In this document: positions 10,574 through 20,031 of the stretch, in pieces | Position numbering within the stretch: position 1 is the stretch's first letter | How the letters are laid out: each line of letters opens with the position of its first letter | DNA from: Amphimedon queenslandica | Lineage: Eukaryota; Porifera; Demospongiae; Haplosclerida; Niphatidae | Assembly: GCF_000090795.2 (NCBI RefSeq) | Contig: NW_003546418.1 | Location: forward strand, 2,537 to 27,036 | Length of the DNA: 24,500 nucleotides | Direction of reading: 5' to 3' | The notes under the pieces: generated by a model | What the model saw: only the letters and a program-made list of their open reading frames with translations | Told to the model about the DNA's origin: nothing | Database searches by the model: none | Program-made: the position numbers and the translations under genes

Positions 10574-11387
10574 CTAGTTATTTTTAGACTTTTTCTTTTT
10601 CTTTGATTTGTGTGGACATTCAGCTAAAATAAAGACTTTTAACACATTTCATCTATGTTAGGACTTACCTAGAAATAGAGATACAGGATCATCTTTAGTC
10701 TGAGACACAAGAGAAGAAACAATTTCATCATTTTGAAGGAGCGGAAGAAAAACTGAAGTGAACTCGGTAGAATATGGTGGGCCTATAATACTCAATACCT
10801 ATGAATTTACTATCATGCAAATGCCTCTATCTTTAACTTTACCTCAGAGACAAAGTATCTGATGAGTGAATGGTCTAATGTACCAGATATCATGCATTTG
10901 TGTATGCATGATACTACTGGTATGACATGATCACAGCTTAGTAGGTGTATCATGTGATCAAGGAATGTTCTTTTTAGTTCCTATAAATATAAACAAATAC
11001 TATTACAAATAACACATGAAGATTATACAATTGTTTTACAGTATGAGAAGTTATAAAAATGATACACAGACTTGACAAAACATTAGTGATTACCTGCATC
11101 TGTACTTCAAGGGAAGGATAAGAAGCTTCCAATAGTCTTTGTAGCAATGACATTATGTACGTGTGTTGTAATGGATGACATGAGGTAATCTTTAAAAAAA
11201 GAAATAAATATTTACATTACAAGTAAACTTTTTGATTACATGTACATGTTTACAAGTATATGCTAGTATCTGGTTATGTACCATGTACATGCACAATCAA
11301 TTTATAGCAATGTTACATTTACTATAGTGATACATGGCCAGAATTCCTAACCACATGTATGCTTATAATATAATAACAATAATTATG

Positions 11388-11610
11388 ATGAAGGGCCAAT
11401 TTCCATGTGCATGCTCATAGCCTCATAGTCTTACACACTGAAGTTGTACGTGTCATGTCATTTTGATAATACTACATGTTCATCAATTAAATTTAGTGGT
11501 GACCTACTGTACATGTACATGTACATACATGCATAAGCTGCCAAACTGCCAATGTACACGTATTATACAAGTAAGGGTTTCATCCATCATTCACATTTAC
11601 AGCTAGCTAC
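11388..11610. other. Insertion/deletion difference between the NELF copies
   Basis: Just after AATAATTATGAT, copy 1 has about 210 bases absent from copy 2 (around 16420-16430), including a TACATG run near 11510-11530. Nothing marks it as a transposon, so direction (gain here or loss there) is undecided. Confidence 0.4.
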
Positions 11611-11626
11611 ATGTATATGTATAGTA

Positions 11627-11833
11627 CCGTACAAGATGATTTATTGGCGGGGAATTAATATTGGCGATTGGCAGTTTTATGAGGAAATCGCCAATATAAA
11701 ATCAACCATTTTGTTTCAATCTGAGCATGCTCAATGGCAAGTGGCACAAAACTGCCAATATAAAATTCCCCAAATTTCTTTACACAAGCAAATTCGCCAA
11801 ATATTACTCTCGCCAATGAATCGTCTTGTACGG
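11627..11833. mobile_element. 207-bp MITE with TA target duplication, inside a NELF copy 1 intron
   Basis: The ends are inverted repeats: CCGTACAAGATGATTTATTG at the left and the reverse complement of CCGTACAAGACGATTCATTG at the right. The element is flanked by TA (11625-11626 and 11834-11835). The paralogous intron in copy 2 (near 16443-16455) lacks it and reads ATAGTGCCACAAAAT where copy 1 reads ATAGTA, element, TACCACAAAAT. TA duplication with short inverted ends points to a Tc1/mariner-type non-autonomous element. The ORFs across it (11552-11875, 11655-11852) are by-products of its palindromic sequence. Confidence 0.8.
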
Positions 11834-11978
11834 TACCACAAAATATATGCATCAGTAGTTTACCTCATCCAGTAATACTAATACTAGTGATGTTGTCTCA
11901 GCAGAAACTTCAAAGAAACTAGGATTAGTGGCAGTTGACTCCACCCACCAGAACACACCCATTGATACAATCGGATAC

Positions 11979-12948
11979 CTAATGTATAAAAATCATTCAC
12001 AGCATTAAAATACCATTTCTTGATGTGAGTTCAATTTGGTGATAGGCAATTCAATTAACTTTTACTTGGTATGTTACATACTGTACCATTAGGACAATGT
12101 ATAACATGCATGGAAGTAAAAAGGAAAATCTACCCTACAGGTACACAGGGTTTTATAAAAATCTCAAGGGAGATTTTTATAAATTTTCCTGATAAATATA
12201 CATACACACGTACTTATGTTGTCCAAAAACTTTAAGCTGATTTACTACAGTACACATACATGTTACATGTAAATGGAGGTGTTCAAGAGTTTCTATTAAG
12301 ATTAATACAATTATACTTCCCTACAGTCAAATACAAATAGTTAAAAATACCTGTCATTGTAAACATTATATAAAATGTACATATACATTTACATTGTAGA
12401 AAACATGTTAAATTAATTTTATCTTAAAACAAGCTACCATACAACCTATTTGTACATGTATTATCAAATTACACATACAAGAGTAACAAGATGCAAACTA
12501 ATATTTTAAAAGTACATTTTACCTATTTCTGGCACCCTCTGTACCTCTCCAGTCAGACATTAAGTGAATTTTCTGTTTTCTAAAGTCTTAATGAGTGCTT
12601 GAGAATAGAAATAAGTGTGTTGACTGTGACTGACTAGTTGCTATGGGGAAAAAGAAACATATTGAAAAATCCTATAGCTACAGTACATGCATATATGGGT
12701 GTATGTCTTACTTGATCAATATCAAAATGAGGAACAACTATGGAAATAGGATATAAAACAGTTCTAGGTTCCTATAATGCATGCTAAGGTACATGTAGAG
12801 AAATAAATTTTCAAAAAACTCAGCGTAAAATTAAACCGATAATTTGCCTTTATTATACTATTATATTATAAATCAATAGTTAGTAGATTAATTTTTTATT
12901 ATTAACAATAAAATAATGAATCAATAAGCTATATACATGCATAAACAT
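11979..12948. other. Truncated upstream part of NELF copy 1, then TRIM 3' flank
   Basis: 11979-12240 aligns in blocks with copy 2 intron DNA at 16592-17165. From about 12270 to 12365 it aligns instead with 18389-18475, so roughly 1.2 kb carrying three copy 2 exons is absent. 12370-12890 holds no gene I recognise. An AATAAA on the minus strand (12895-12900), 49 bases past the TRIM stop, is a plausible polyadenylation signal. Confidence 0.5.
12895..12900 (-). promoter_or_regulatory. Possible polyadenylation signal for TRIM-NHL 1
   Basis: TTTATT on the plus strand is AATAAA on the minus strand, 49 bases after the TAA stop, a plausible distance. The surrounding DNA is AT-rich, so a chance match is quite possible. 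Confidence 0.35.
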
Positions 12949-15021
12949 TTAATAAATAACAAGTCGGCTATTACCAAAATCACAAACGTACAAGAATCCA
13001 TCTATATTAAATGTTATTCCATAAGGAGCATAAAACTGATCAATATCACTACCTTCTTCACCAAACCTATTAACAAACACACCATCACTAGTGAAGACTG
13101 AGATACAATGATTGCCCCATTCACTAACATACACTAGACCAGTAGCTGCAGTGTCTACTATTATACCCATCGGTTTCTTAAGCTGTCCAGGACCAGATCC
13201 TTTAGTGCCAAACTGACCCACAAACTTACCATCTGGAGAGAACTTCTGAATGCGATGATTATTCCGATCAGTAACATATACTAATCTTTGATCACCAATA
13301 GCAATGCCACATGGATACTGAAACTGTCCATTAGCTGATCCTTTACTACCAAATGAATGAGAAAAGGTTAGATCAAGATTCAAGACTTGTATACGATGAT
13401 TATATGCATCAGCAATATAAACCTGTCCTGTTATAGAAGAAATGGCTATACTTTCAGGATACTTAAATTGTAGTGGTCCACTGCCCTCCTTACCAACTGA
13501 TGCTATACGGTATCCATCCATGTTTATCTTCTGGATCCTGTGATTATCAGACACAAGAATGAACTTGTCTAGAGTAATGGCTACACCATGAGGAGAAGAA
13601 AACTTGACATTACCACTTCCTCCTTCCCCTCCTAATGATTTCACTTTCTTTCCTTCTCTATCCAGTATTGTTACACAGTGACCACCATTCTCAGTTATTA
13701 TAATATGATTATCATCAGTTGCAGCAACTCCATAAGGAGTCTTAAGTGAAGTCATAAAAAATAGTGGAGTAATATTATAAAGGTAAGGATTGAAAGGGAT
13801 GACTATTGAGGTATCCTCAAGGTGTACATCATATATTTGTACCTTCAATATATGAGTACCACGTGTTGAAGGGTTACACTGTATCCAATACACTCCAGGA
13901 TCAGTGCTGGTGGTAGTGACTGTAGTCTGAATGGGTTGATCACTCTTACCAACTGGTACTAGACTACACCTCAGGGAAGAGAGGGGAACAGACAAAAGAG
14001 ATGAATCTGGTGCCTCCATTGATAGTGAAAACGAAAGTGCTTTGCCAGCAGGAGCAGGTGTAATGCAGTCAATCTTTTTCACTCTACACTGCTGTAGTGA
14101 GTAGGTCACAATATCTCCAATGTGATGCAGCGATTTGATATCTTTACTCAATACAAAGTCAGCTCTTTCCTTTGGATGTAACTCCTCCACAATAATCCCT
14201 GCAGTAACTTCGCTCATATGTTCCATCATCTGTGTCTTAAACCTCAGGACTTGTTGAGGACTGCCTGTCTTCAGACTCTGTTCCACATATTCCTCGACAT
14301 CCTCCAGAAGACTCAAACTCATTTCTGCTGATTTCATTTGCTCTGAGAGCACTTTTAGTTTATCATCAGTGACCCTCTTTGCCTGCTCAGTCAGTTTCCT
14401 CTCTGACTGACGAAGAACAGCAATCATTTCCTCTACCATTTCATGTATTTCTTCTAAGACTCCTTCTCCTCTCTCTCTGATCTCACCCTCTCTCTCTGCA
14501 AGAGCAGACAGGACCTTCTTGAGTGCTTCCTTCTTTCCTTCAACTGGTAATAGATATTCTCTTAACTTTTGACAGTGTTTAGTATAACTGTCAGAGATTA
14601 AGTCGTATTCATGATTTTTGTGACTACGAACTTGGCAGGTAACACAGATTACTGTATCGCATGTTTCACAGAATAGCTCCAAAGGCTTTCCATGATCACT
14701 ACATGTGGCCTCTTGAGGATTTGCTGTGGTCTTCTTTGTTAGACTGTACATCTCCCTGAGGTTGTTGAGAGTGAATGCTACAGGAAAGGCTCCTACTCCT
14801 TCTTCTGGTAACTCTGTACAATGACGACAAGTGGGACAAGAGAGGTAATAGGTCTCATTCTTCTTATCCAGAGGTAATCCTTCCAGACAGTGCTCACAGA
14901 ATGAATGTAGACAAGGTAAAGTCTTAGGGTTGGTATAGTGCTCAAGACACACAGGACAGGTGAGCTGTTCCTCCAGTTTGAGTCTAAGACCAGGTAAAGG
15001 TGATAATGGTTTGGCTGACAT
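12949..15021 (-). CDS. TRIM-NHL protein 1 (RING, B-box, coiled coil, filamin, NHL), intronless
   Basis: A single 690-codon ORF. I place the start at ATG 15021 (context GAAATGT, aligning with the start of the paralogue at 22300); the four codons upstream begin at a TTG. The RING finger has C22, C25, C37, H39, C42, C45, C62 and C65 in C3HC4 spacing. The B-box has C107, H110, C118, C121, C126, C129, H134 and H137. A coiled coil spans about 150-270, a filamin/ABP280-like domain about 316-412, and six NHL repeats about 426-690 (repeating pattern GVA/I-x-D...VYVxDxxNHRIQ). The RING predicts E3 ubiquitin-ligase activity, with the NHL propeller as the RNA- or protein-binding end, as in TRIM2/3/71. 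It sits between the two NELF-C/D copies on the same strand. All zinc ligands are intact, so it looks functional. The target is unknown. Confidence 0.92.
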   Translation of the reverse strand: MSAKPLSPLPGLRLKLEEQLTCPVCLEHYTNPKTLPCLHSFCEHCLEGLPLDKKNETYYLSCPTCRHCTELPEEGVGAFPVAFTLNNLREMYSLTKKTTANPQEATCSDHGKPLELFCETCDTVICVTCQVRSHKNHEYDLISDSYTKHCQKLREYLLPVEGKKEALKKVLSALAEREGEIRERGEGVLEEIHEMVEEMIAVLRQSERKLTEQAKRVTDDKLKVLSEQMKSAEMSLSLLEDVEEYVEQSLKTGSPQQVLRFKTQMMEHMSEVTAGIIVEELHPKERADFVLSKDIKSLHHIGDIVTYSLQQCRVKKIDCITPAPAGKALSFSLSMEAPDSSLLSVPLSSLRCSLVPVGKSDQPIQTTVTTTSTDPGVYWIQCNPSTRGTHILKVQIYDVHLEDTSIVIPFNPYLYNITPLFFMTSLKTPYGVAATDDNHIIITENGGHCVTILDREGKKVKSLGGEGGSGNVKFSSPHGVAITLDKFILVSDNHRIQKINMDGYRIASVGKEGSGPLQFKYPESIAISSITGQVYIADAYNHRIQVLNLDLTFSHSFGSKGSANGQFQYPCGIAIGDQRLVYVTDRNNHRIQKFSPDGKFVGQFGTKGSGPGQLKKPMGIIVDTAATGLVYVSEWGNHCISVFTSDGVFVNRFGEEGSDIDQFYAPYGITFNIDGFLYVCDFGNSRLVIY

Positions 15022-15605
15022 TTCGTAAAGCAAAAATGAAGAGAGATAGGTAGATATTATGTAGATACTCTTGGTAGAAGAAGGCAGGCAAATGAAGATA
15101 GAGCCAGAACAAAATTATAAGAAAACGCCGGAAGAAGCCGGAATGTAAACCAAAGTAGAGTAAGGATGGAAGACAGTGAATGAGTGATGAGAGGTTGTCT
15201 TAATGACCAGATGCAACAACAAAACAAAATAAAGAAGGTGGAAGCCTGGAAGGAGAAGAGACTATGCAGCTCAGATAGAGACACCAAAAGTGGGCGATAC
15301 CTTCATTACCTTGCCTGCAATGCATGCATGGACTACATGTAGGTGGTGCTTGTGGATTGCATTTTGCAACAGTGGCTTTACTTCTTCACCTTGTAGATCT
15401 GTATCTTTTTCTTCTTTATCTTACAACAGTTGTTCATTAACAGTAATTAAATGTAAACATCACAATTCTTTTTGCTATAATAATTATTACAATAACTCAT
15501 CTAGACAGAGAATAATTAATATGCTTTTACATTACTGTTATCAAGAGTAGCTGCTATTATCAATGTTTATAAAAAATTATACATTTGCCAAGAAATATTA
15601 TAGAT
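15022..15605. other. 5' region of TRIM-NHL 1, dispersed repeat, and NELF copy 2 3' flank
   Basis: 15022-15290 should carry the TRIM 5' UTR and promoter (minus strand). 15340-15440 is the second copy of the repeat seen at 4455-4585. From about 15488, similarity to 10475-10573 marks the left edge of the NELF duplication. The 86-codon ORF at 15290-15550 has no domain and lies over the repeat. Confidence 0.45.
15340..15440 (+). repeat. Dispersed repeat shared with 4455-4585
   Basis: Shorter member of the pair described at 4455. It shares TAGGTGGTGCTTGTGG, ATTTTGCAAC, GTAGATCT and CTTACAACAGTTGT in order. It has no inverted ends. It may be a fragment of a larger element or shared flanking DNA from an old duplication. 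Confidence 0.45.
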
Positions 15606-18185
15606 CTAGTTGTTTTTAGACTTTTTCTTTTTCTTTGATTTGTGTGGACATTCAGCTATAATGATTTTAAAATAAAGATTTTAAACACATTATATCTAAG
15701 TTAGGACTTACCTAGAAATAGAGATACAGGATCGTCTTTAGTCTGAGACACAAGAGAAGAAACAATTTCATCATTTTGAAGGAGTGGAAGAAAAACTGAA
15801 GTGAACTCGGTAGAATATGGTGGACCTATAATACTCAATACCTAAATAAGATGTATGAATTTACTATCATGCAAATGCCTCTATCTTTAACTTTACCTCA
15901 GAGACAAAGTACCTGATGAGTGAATGGTCTAATGTACCAGATATCATGCATTTGTGTATGTATGATACTACTGGTATGACATGATCACAGCTTAGTAGGT
16001 GTATCATGTGATCAAGGAATGTTCTTTTTAGTTCCTATAAATATAAACAAATACAATTACAACTACACATCAAAAATGATACACAATCTTCCATTTGACA
16101 AAAACAATAGTGATTACCTGCATCTGTACTTCAAGGGAAGGATAAGAAGCTTCCAATAGTCTTTGTAGCAATGACATTATGTATGTGTGTTGTAATGGAT
16201 GACACGAGGCAATCTTTAAAAAAAGAAATAAATATTTACATTACAAATAAATTTTTTGATTACATGTACATGTGTACATGTACATGTACATGCTAGTATC
16301 TGGTTATGTACCATGTACATGCACAATCAATTTATAGCAACGCTACATTTACTACAGTGATACATGGTCAGAGTTCCTAACCACACGTATGCTTATAATA
16401 TAATAACAATAATTATGATACAGCTACATGTATGGTATATGTATAGTGCCACAAAATACATGTATCAGTAGTTTACCTCATCCAGTAATACTAATACTAG
16501 TGATGTTGTCTCAGCAGACACTTCAAAGAAACTAGGATTAGTGACAGTTGACTCCACCCACCTGAACACACCCATTGATACAATCGGATACCTAATGCAA
16601 AAAACACAATTATTTTACAGCATTAGAACATTATTTCTTCATGTTAGTTTTATTTTGATGATAGGCAATTTTATTTAACTTTTACTTGGCATGTTACCTA
16701 CCATTAGAACAAAGCACTAACATGTACGTGTACAGGAGTTATGAGACAGCTACATGTTAATACATGTACTTCAATTTCAAAATGTAATTAAAATTCATTA
16801 CGAGTGGTATCCTGTAATGCTGCCAGTCTCATACAAAGGAAAATCTACTTTACCGGTACACAGGGTTTCCCAAAGGGAATAAGACTCTCTAACTACAGGG
16901 TACATGTATTTGACAAAATTCATTTACATGTATTTTTACACGTACATGTACGTTGTACAAAAACTTTTGAGCTTATTCCAATCAAATTTAGAAATTTTAT
17001 GAATTTTCAAAGTTGCTAAAAAATTAGGCCTCAGTTCCTGTAAGTACAGGGTCATTGACCAAATTTCACCAAAAATGAAAAAGGAGAGAAACCTCCATTT
17101 TTATATTTTTCCTGATACATATACGTGTACATGTACTTATGTTGTGCAAAAACTTCGAGCTGATTCCAATGAAATTTAGATAATTTATGAATTTTAAAAC
17201 TTGCTCCACCAAATGCCATATATGTGCTTGTGCTTGCCAGCTCATGCTGTTTAGCTTACTTAGCACGCTCTGTGGGAAACCCTGCTGGTACACTAGTACA
17301 TCTTGACAGTACATGTACATGTACATGTATGCAGTGTATGTACATGTACATGTATAATTACACATGTATATGTTTATGAACATGAATAATGTATACACAT
17401 GTGGATATACGTATACATGTATATAAAAATGTACATCAAAAAAGACAATTCTTTACCTAAGACATTCAAACAGTTTTCCTATTTGTGTCAATAGTTCTGT
17501 ATAAGAATCATTTGCTCCTGAGCATATCCCCTGAGCAGTCTCTATTGCTTCCTGTGCTCCTATCAGATCATCTTTAATGGGAACTAACTCTCCATCTTCA
17601 TTAGGAGCCTCATAGACACTAGTAGCATATGCCAGTAGGTAAAGATACTTTTCCTTATGATCTGGGTTTATGTTGCTGCCTGGTTTGAAAAGGGTCTGAA
17701 CTAATAGCTCTAAAAACAGAAACAATATAAAGTATATAATTTAACAATAATACATTACACATACAAGTACCTAAAAATTGAGCATTATGTAGAAATTTGA
17801 CTGATGGCTGCTTCTCTTCTTCAGCATAGCAATGATACAACTAGGATAGGAATATACACTATACATGTAATACATGTAAATACACATACACTATACTTTG
17901 TTACATTATACACATATAGTGTTCTCTCCATCTCTGCCTCCTCTAACTCTCTCTCAATCCCTCACACTCTTTTTCCCCTCCCTTTCTCATTGAAAGTGTC
18001 CACACTTAACCGGTTTTCTCCCTCGTACTCTTTTGTCTTTCACATTCTCTCCTCTCTGTCTTACAGCAGATACGTCAGCAGGATTGAGTGCATTCCTTGA
18101 TAACATTGAGCTGAGGGACTCAAATACTTTAGCATGAGACCCAATACCATTGAAATGAAGCGTCATATTTGTCACATCCAGTTTC
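15606..18185 (-). CDS. NELFCD: NELF-C/D (negative elongation factor subunit), C-terminal 323 residues
   Basis: Eight minus-strand exons: 18065-18185, 17771-17840, 17457-17709, 16477-16591, 16118-16213, 15897-16034, 15712-15841 and 15606-15655. All have GT-AG borders and compatible phases, ending at TAG 15606-15608. The product aligns along its length with the C-terminal half of metazoan NELF-C/D: NALNPADVS, LFKPGSNINPDHKEKY, MGVFRWVESTV, SYIHKCM, SLIRYFVSE, GPPYSTEF. NELF-C/D is a core subunit of the complex that holds RNA polymerase II in promoter-proximal pause. The first visible exon begins in phase 2, so earlier exons must exist, but I found none between 18186 and 22299, where inverted-repeat elements lie. 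Either a very long intron carries the 5' half out of the window, or this copy is also truncated. Confidence 0.88.
16592..17456. other. NELF copy 2 intron with direct repeats and TACATG microsatellite
   Basis: An 865-base intron, long for this gene. About 75 bases at 16945-17017 recur at 17125-17206 in the same orientation (TTGT-a/g-CAAAAACTT, GAGCT, ATTCCAAT, AAATTTAGA, TTTATGAATTTT). A related diverged copy lies at about 12212-12243. CAGGGTTTCCCA near 16860 and TGGGAAACCCTG near 17274 form an inverted pair bounding the repeats. The ORFs at 16804 and 17066 are spurious. Confidence 0.5.
17306..17425. repeat. TACATG/ATGTAC microsatellite
   Basis: Runs of alternating TACATG units, with TGTATA variants, each self-complementary (GTACATGTAC). 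Similar shorter runs occur at 11509-11531, 16263-16290 and 18288-18299, chiefly within NELF introns and flanks. Confidence 0.6.
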
Positions 18186-18301
18186 CTAAGGGAAGTAAGT
18201 ACTGTAATTAGTGCACTAACTGCTGTCCATATTAATGTCAATGTAATAGAGTGTGAATCAACCATGCTCAAAAATCAGACAAAAGACCATGTACATGTAC
18301 T

Positions 18302-18562
18302 AAAGGCAGCAAAAGTTGTGGCAGCCATTTTGAAGTGGAGCGAATCCTACTTAGTAACGCTACTGCGTTACTAATAGCATCTATATAAATGGAGGTGTTC
18401 GAGAGTGTCTATGAGAGATTTATACAATTATACTGACATACAGTAAATTACAAATAGTTAAAAATACCTGTCATTGTGAAAATAATATTAGTTATTCAGT
18501 AGTGTTACTAAGTAGGATTCACCCTAAAACAATATGTCTGCCATGACTTTTACAGCCTTGCT
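18302..18562. mobile_element. Inverted-repeat element 5' of NELF copy 2
   Basis: Arms of about 75 bases pair: GAATCCTACTTAGTAAC at 18342-18358 is exactly inverted at 18504-18520, and similarity extends outward (AAGGC, AAAAGT, GGCAG, CAT). The interior 18389-18475 resembles 12273-12360 next to NELF copy 1, where the arms are absent. There is no ORF. It is probably a MITE that captured or surrounds this DNA. Confidence 0.55.
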
Positions 18563-18977
18563 ATTCTATACTGGGAAAACAAGCTTCTTTGCCTACCAGA
18601 CTTCTTAGAGGACAATATCTTGACCAGAGGACTCAATTAGTACCACTGGTGTCGCTCTAACCCTTGTCTAAAAGGAAATTCAAAAATCGGCCAACCGGCC
18701 ATTTTGTTCAGTCCACTTTTTTGTCATCATCAAGAAGTCCTGGCAATTTAGTTGGCGAGCTGTATCTCAATCTTGACTGGTGCTAGAAGTATAATTCTTA
18801 CACCATTCTACTCCAACAGTCTATGCGCGGATCCATGTCCTCTAAAATCATTCTCCAAGATATAAAAAAGTGACGTTATGACTCTGTATCAGGCCAGCTT
18901 ACCTCACGTAGCCATTTTGTTAATTATAGAAGCATGTGCTCCAAAATTTGGGCGTAGTTGCGCATGCTCAGTACTGC
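18563..18977. other. Intergenic, no gene recognised
   Basis: No ORF with a domain and no splice-supported exon on either strand. Contains a small palindromic patch CGGCCAACCGGCC near 18690 and repeated GCCATTTTG words, probably scraps of old elements. Confidence 0.4.
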
Positions 18978-19758
18978 AGTTCTCACATAGATAATAGAGT
19001 AAATGAAAGGGATTCAAAACGGAAGCATGGGCGTAGGCAAACCTCCATTCATTTGTATAGCTGATAGGCTGACAGAGGTTTGTTGTAATTTTTTGTCACA
19101 ATTTACCCTTGATTTTTTTTCTTTTAGAAACAATATCTCACGAATAAGTGTTCCTATGCACGTAAAATTAATGCATCAAGAAGCCTAACGTTTTCCCTTA
19201 ATAATACTGTTTTCCATTGTACAGATAATTTTACTATGTTAATGTTATGGCACTTTTAAAACCATAAAATGTATTTTTTGTCATTATAATCCATTTTTTT
19301 GAAAACAAGCTAAAGTAAAATAATAATCATATGAAAGAGCTTTCATTTACATATGAAATGATTGGAAAAAATAATATTTCATTTCAAATGATATGAAATG
19401 TTGGAGTTAGGATCCATGAAGCAAGAGTTTGTTACAACAGAAAAAAGGGCAAAAAATGAAAAAAATTGTTGTACCTATAACAAAGAGTCTATAACTCGTT
19501 GCAAAATAGCTTTGTAGAAGTAAAAGCCTTGCTACAGGTAGTCCTACACTTTCTATATAAAACAGTAGGCATATCATAAGTAAGAGTCCTCTTGGATCTT
19601 CATAAATGTCGTTCAAAATCCTTGCAGTACAGCCTCACTAATGGAGGAGATGGGAAATCAACCAGGTATTGGGCCGGTAACCAATAGCAACATCAACCAG
19701 CCTACGCCCCCGTTTCCAATCCCTTTCATTTACTCTAATATCTATGGTTCTCAGAACT
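18978..19758. mobile_element. MITE-like element of about 780 bp (GGGATTGGAAACGG family, member 1)
   Basis: Inverted arms of about 60 bases: the left has AGTTCT, CATAGATA, TAGAGTAAATGAAAGGGATT, AAACGG and GGGCGTAGGC (18978-19040). The right (19700-19758) is its reverse complement with few differences, reading GGGATTGGAAACGG. The interior has no long ORF; the 69-codon minus-strand ORF at 19407-19616 is hydrophobic and unrecognised. Probably a non-autonomous DNA transposon. Confidence 0.65.
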
Positions 19759-20031
19759 GGGAAAAGCAAGTAACTTTCTAACCTAGCTAGGCTAGCTATG
19801 CTTGGGATCAATTGCAATACTTAGTGGAGGTTTCCAGCTAAAAGAAGGTATTAATCTTACATATTATTCTTTTATCAAGTGTGTAATGAGTTACTTTATT
19901 TTTAAAAAACAATTAATTAATGTTATCTTACAGCCACTTATTTTTAAGTAGACAAATATTTGCAACTCGTTAATGGTATTGATTTAGAGTGTACTAATTT
20001 TCACAATTTTTTCTTTTCTTCAATTAATAAC

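Larger units (their letters stand above)
10574..11978 (-). pseudogene. NELFCD: NELF-C/D partial copy 1 (C-terminal five exons)
   Basis: On the minus strand, five exons (11864-11978, 11094-11189, 10843-10980, 10669-10798, 10574-10623) splice with GT-AG into the C-terminal part of NELF-C/D, a negative-elongation-factor subunit that pauses RNA polymerase II. Signature blocks include SLIRYFVSE and IGPPYSTEF, and the end is a lysine-rich SKKKKKSKNN. All frames and splice sites are intact. Against copy 2 I count 12 differences in 529 bases, four changing residues (Arg to Trp, Val to Ala, Ala to Thr, Tyr to Cys, given as copy 2 to copy 1). The upstream exons at 17457-18185 of copy 2 are missing, and a TRIM gene follows instead. 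It is probably a truncated duplicate with no start; transcription as part of a new gene is possible. Confidence 0.8.

Noticed and set aside
11552..11875. ORFs on both strands (107 and 65 codons) as small genes
   Set aside because: They lie across a 207-bp inverted-repeat element that is absent from the paralogous intron.
15021..15033. TRIM-NHL 1 starting four codons upstream
   Set aside because: That codon is TTG. The ATG at 15021 has a good context and aligns with the start of the paralogue.
17066..17398. 110-codon minus-strand ORF
   Set aside because: It is translated TACATG microsatellite and repeat DNA inside the NELF intron, rich in YMYMY-type low complexity.
17306..17425. CRISPR-like or regulatory array of TACATG units
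   Set aside because: The units are contiguous, variable and without spacers: a simple microsatellite.
17987..18064. Extension of the NELF exon past 18065 to 17987
   Set aside because: GTAAGAC at the 3' end is a good donor and the next exon continues the NELF alignment exactly; the read-through tail is arginine/lysine-rich nonsense.
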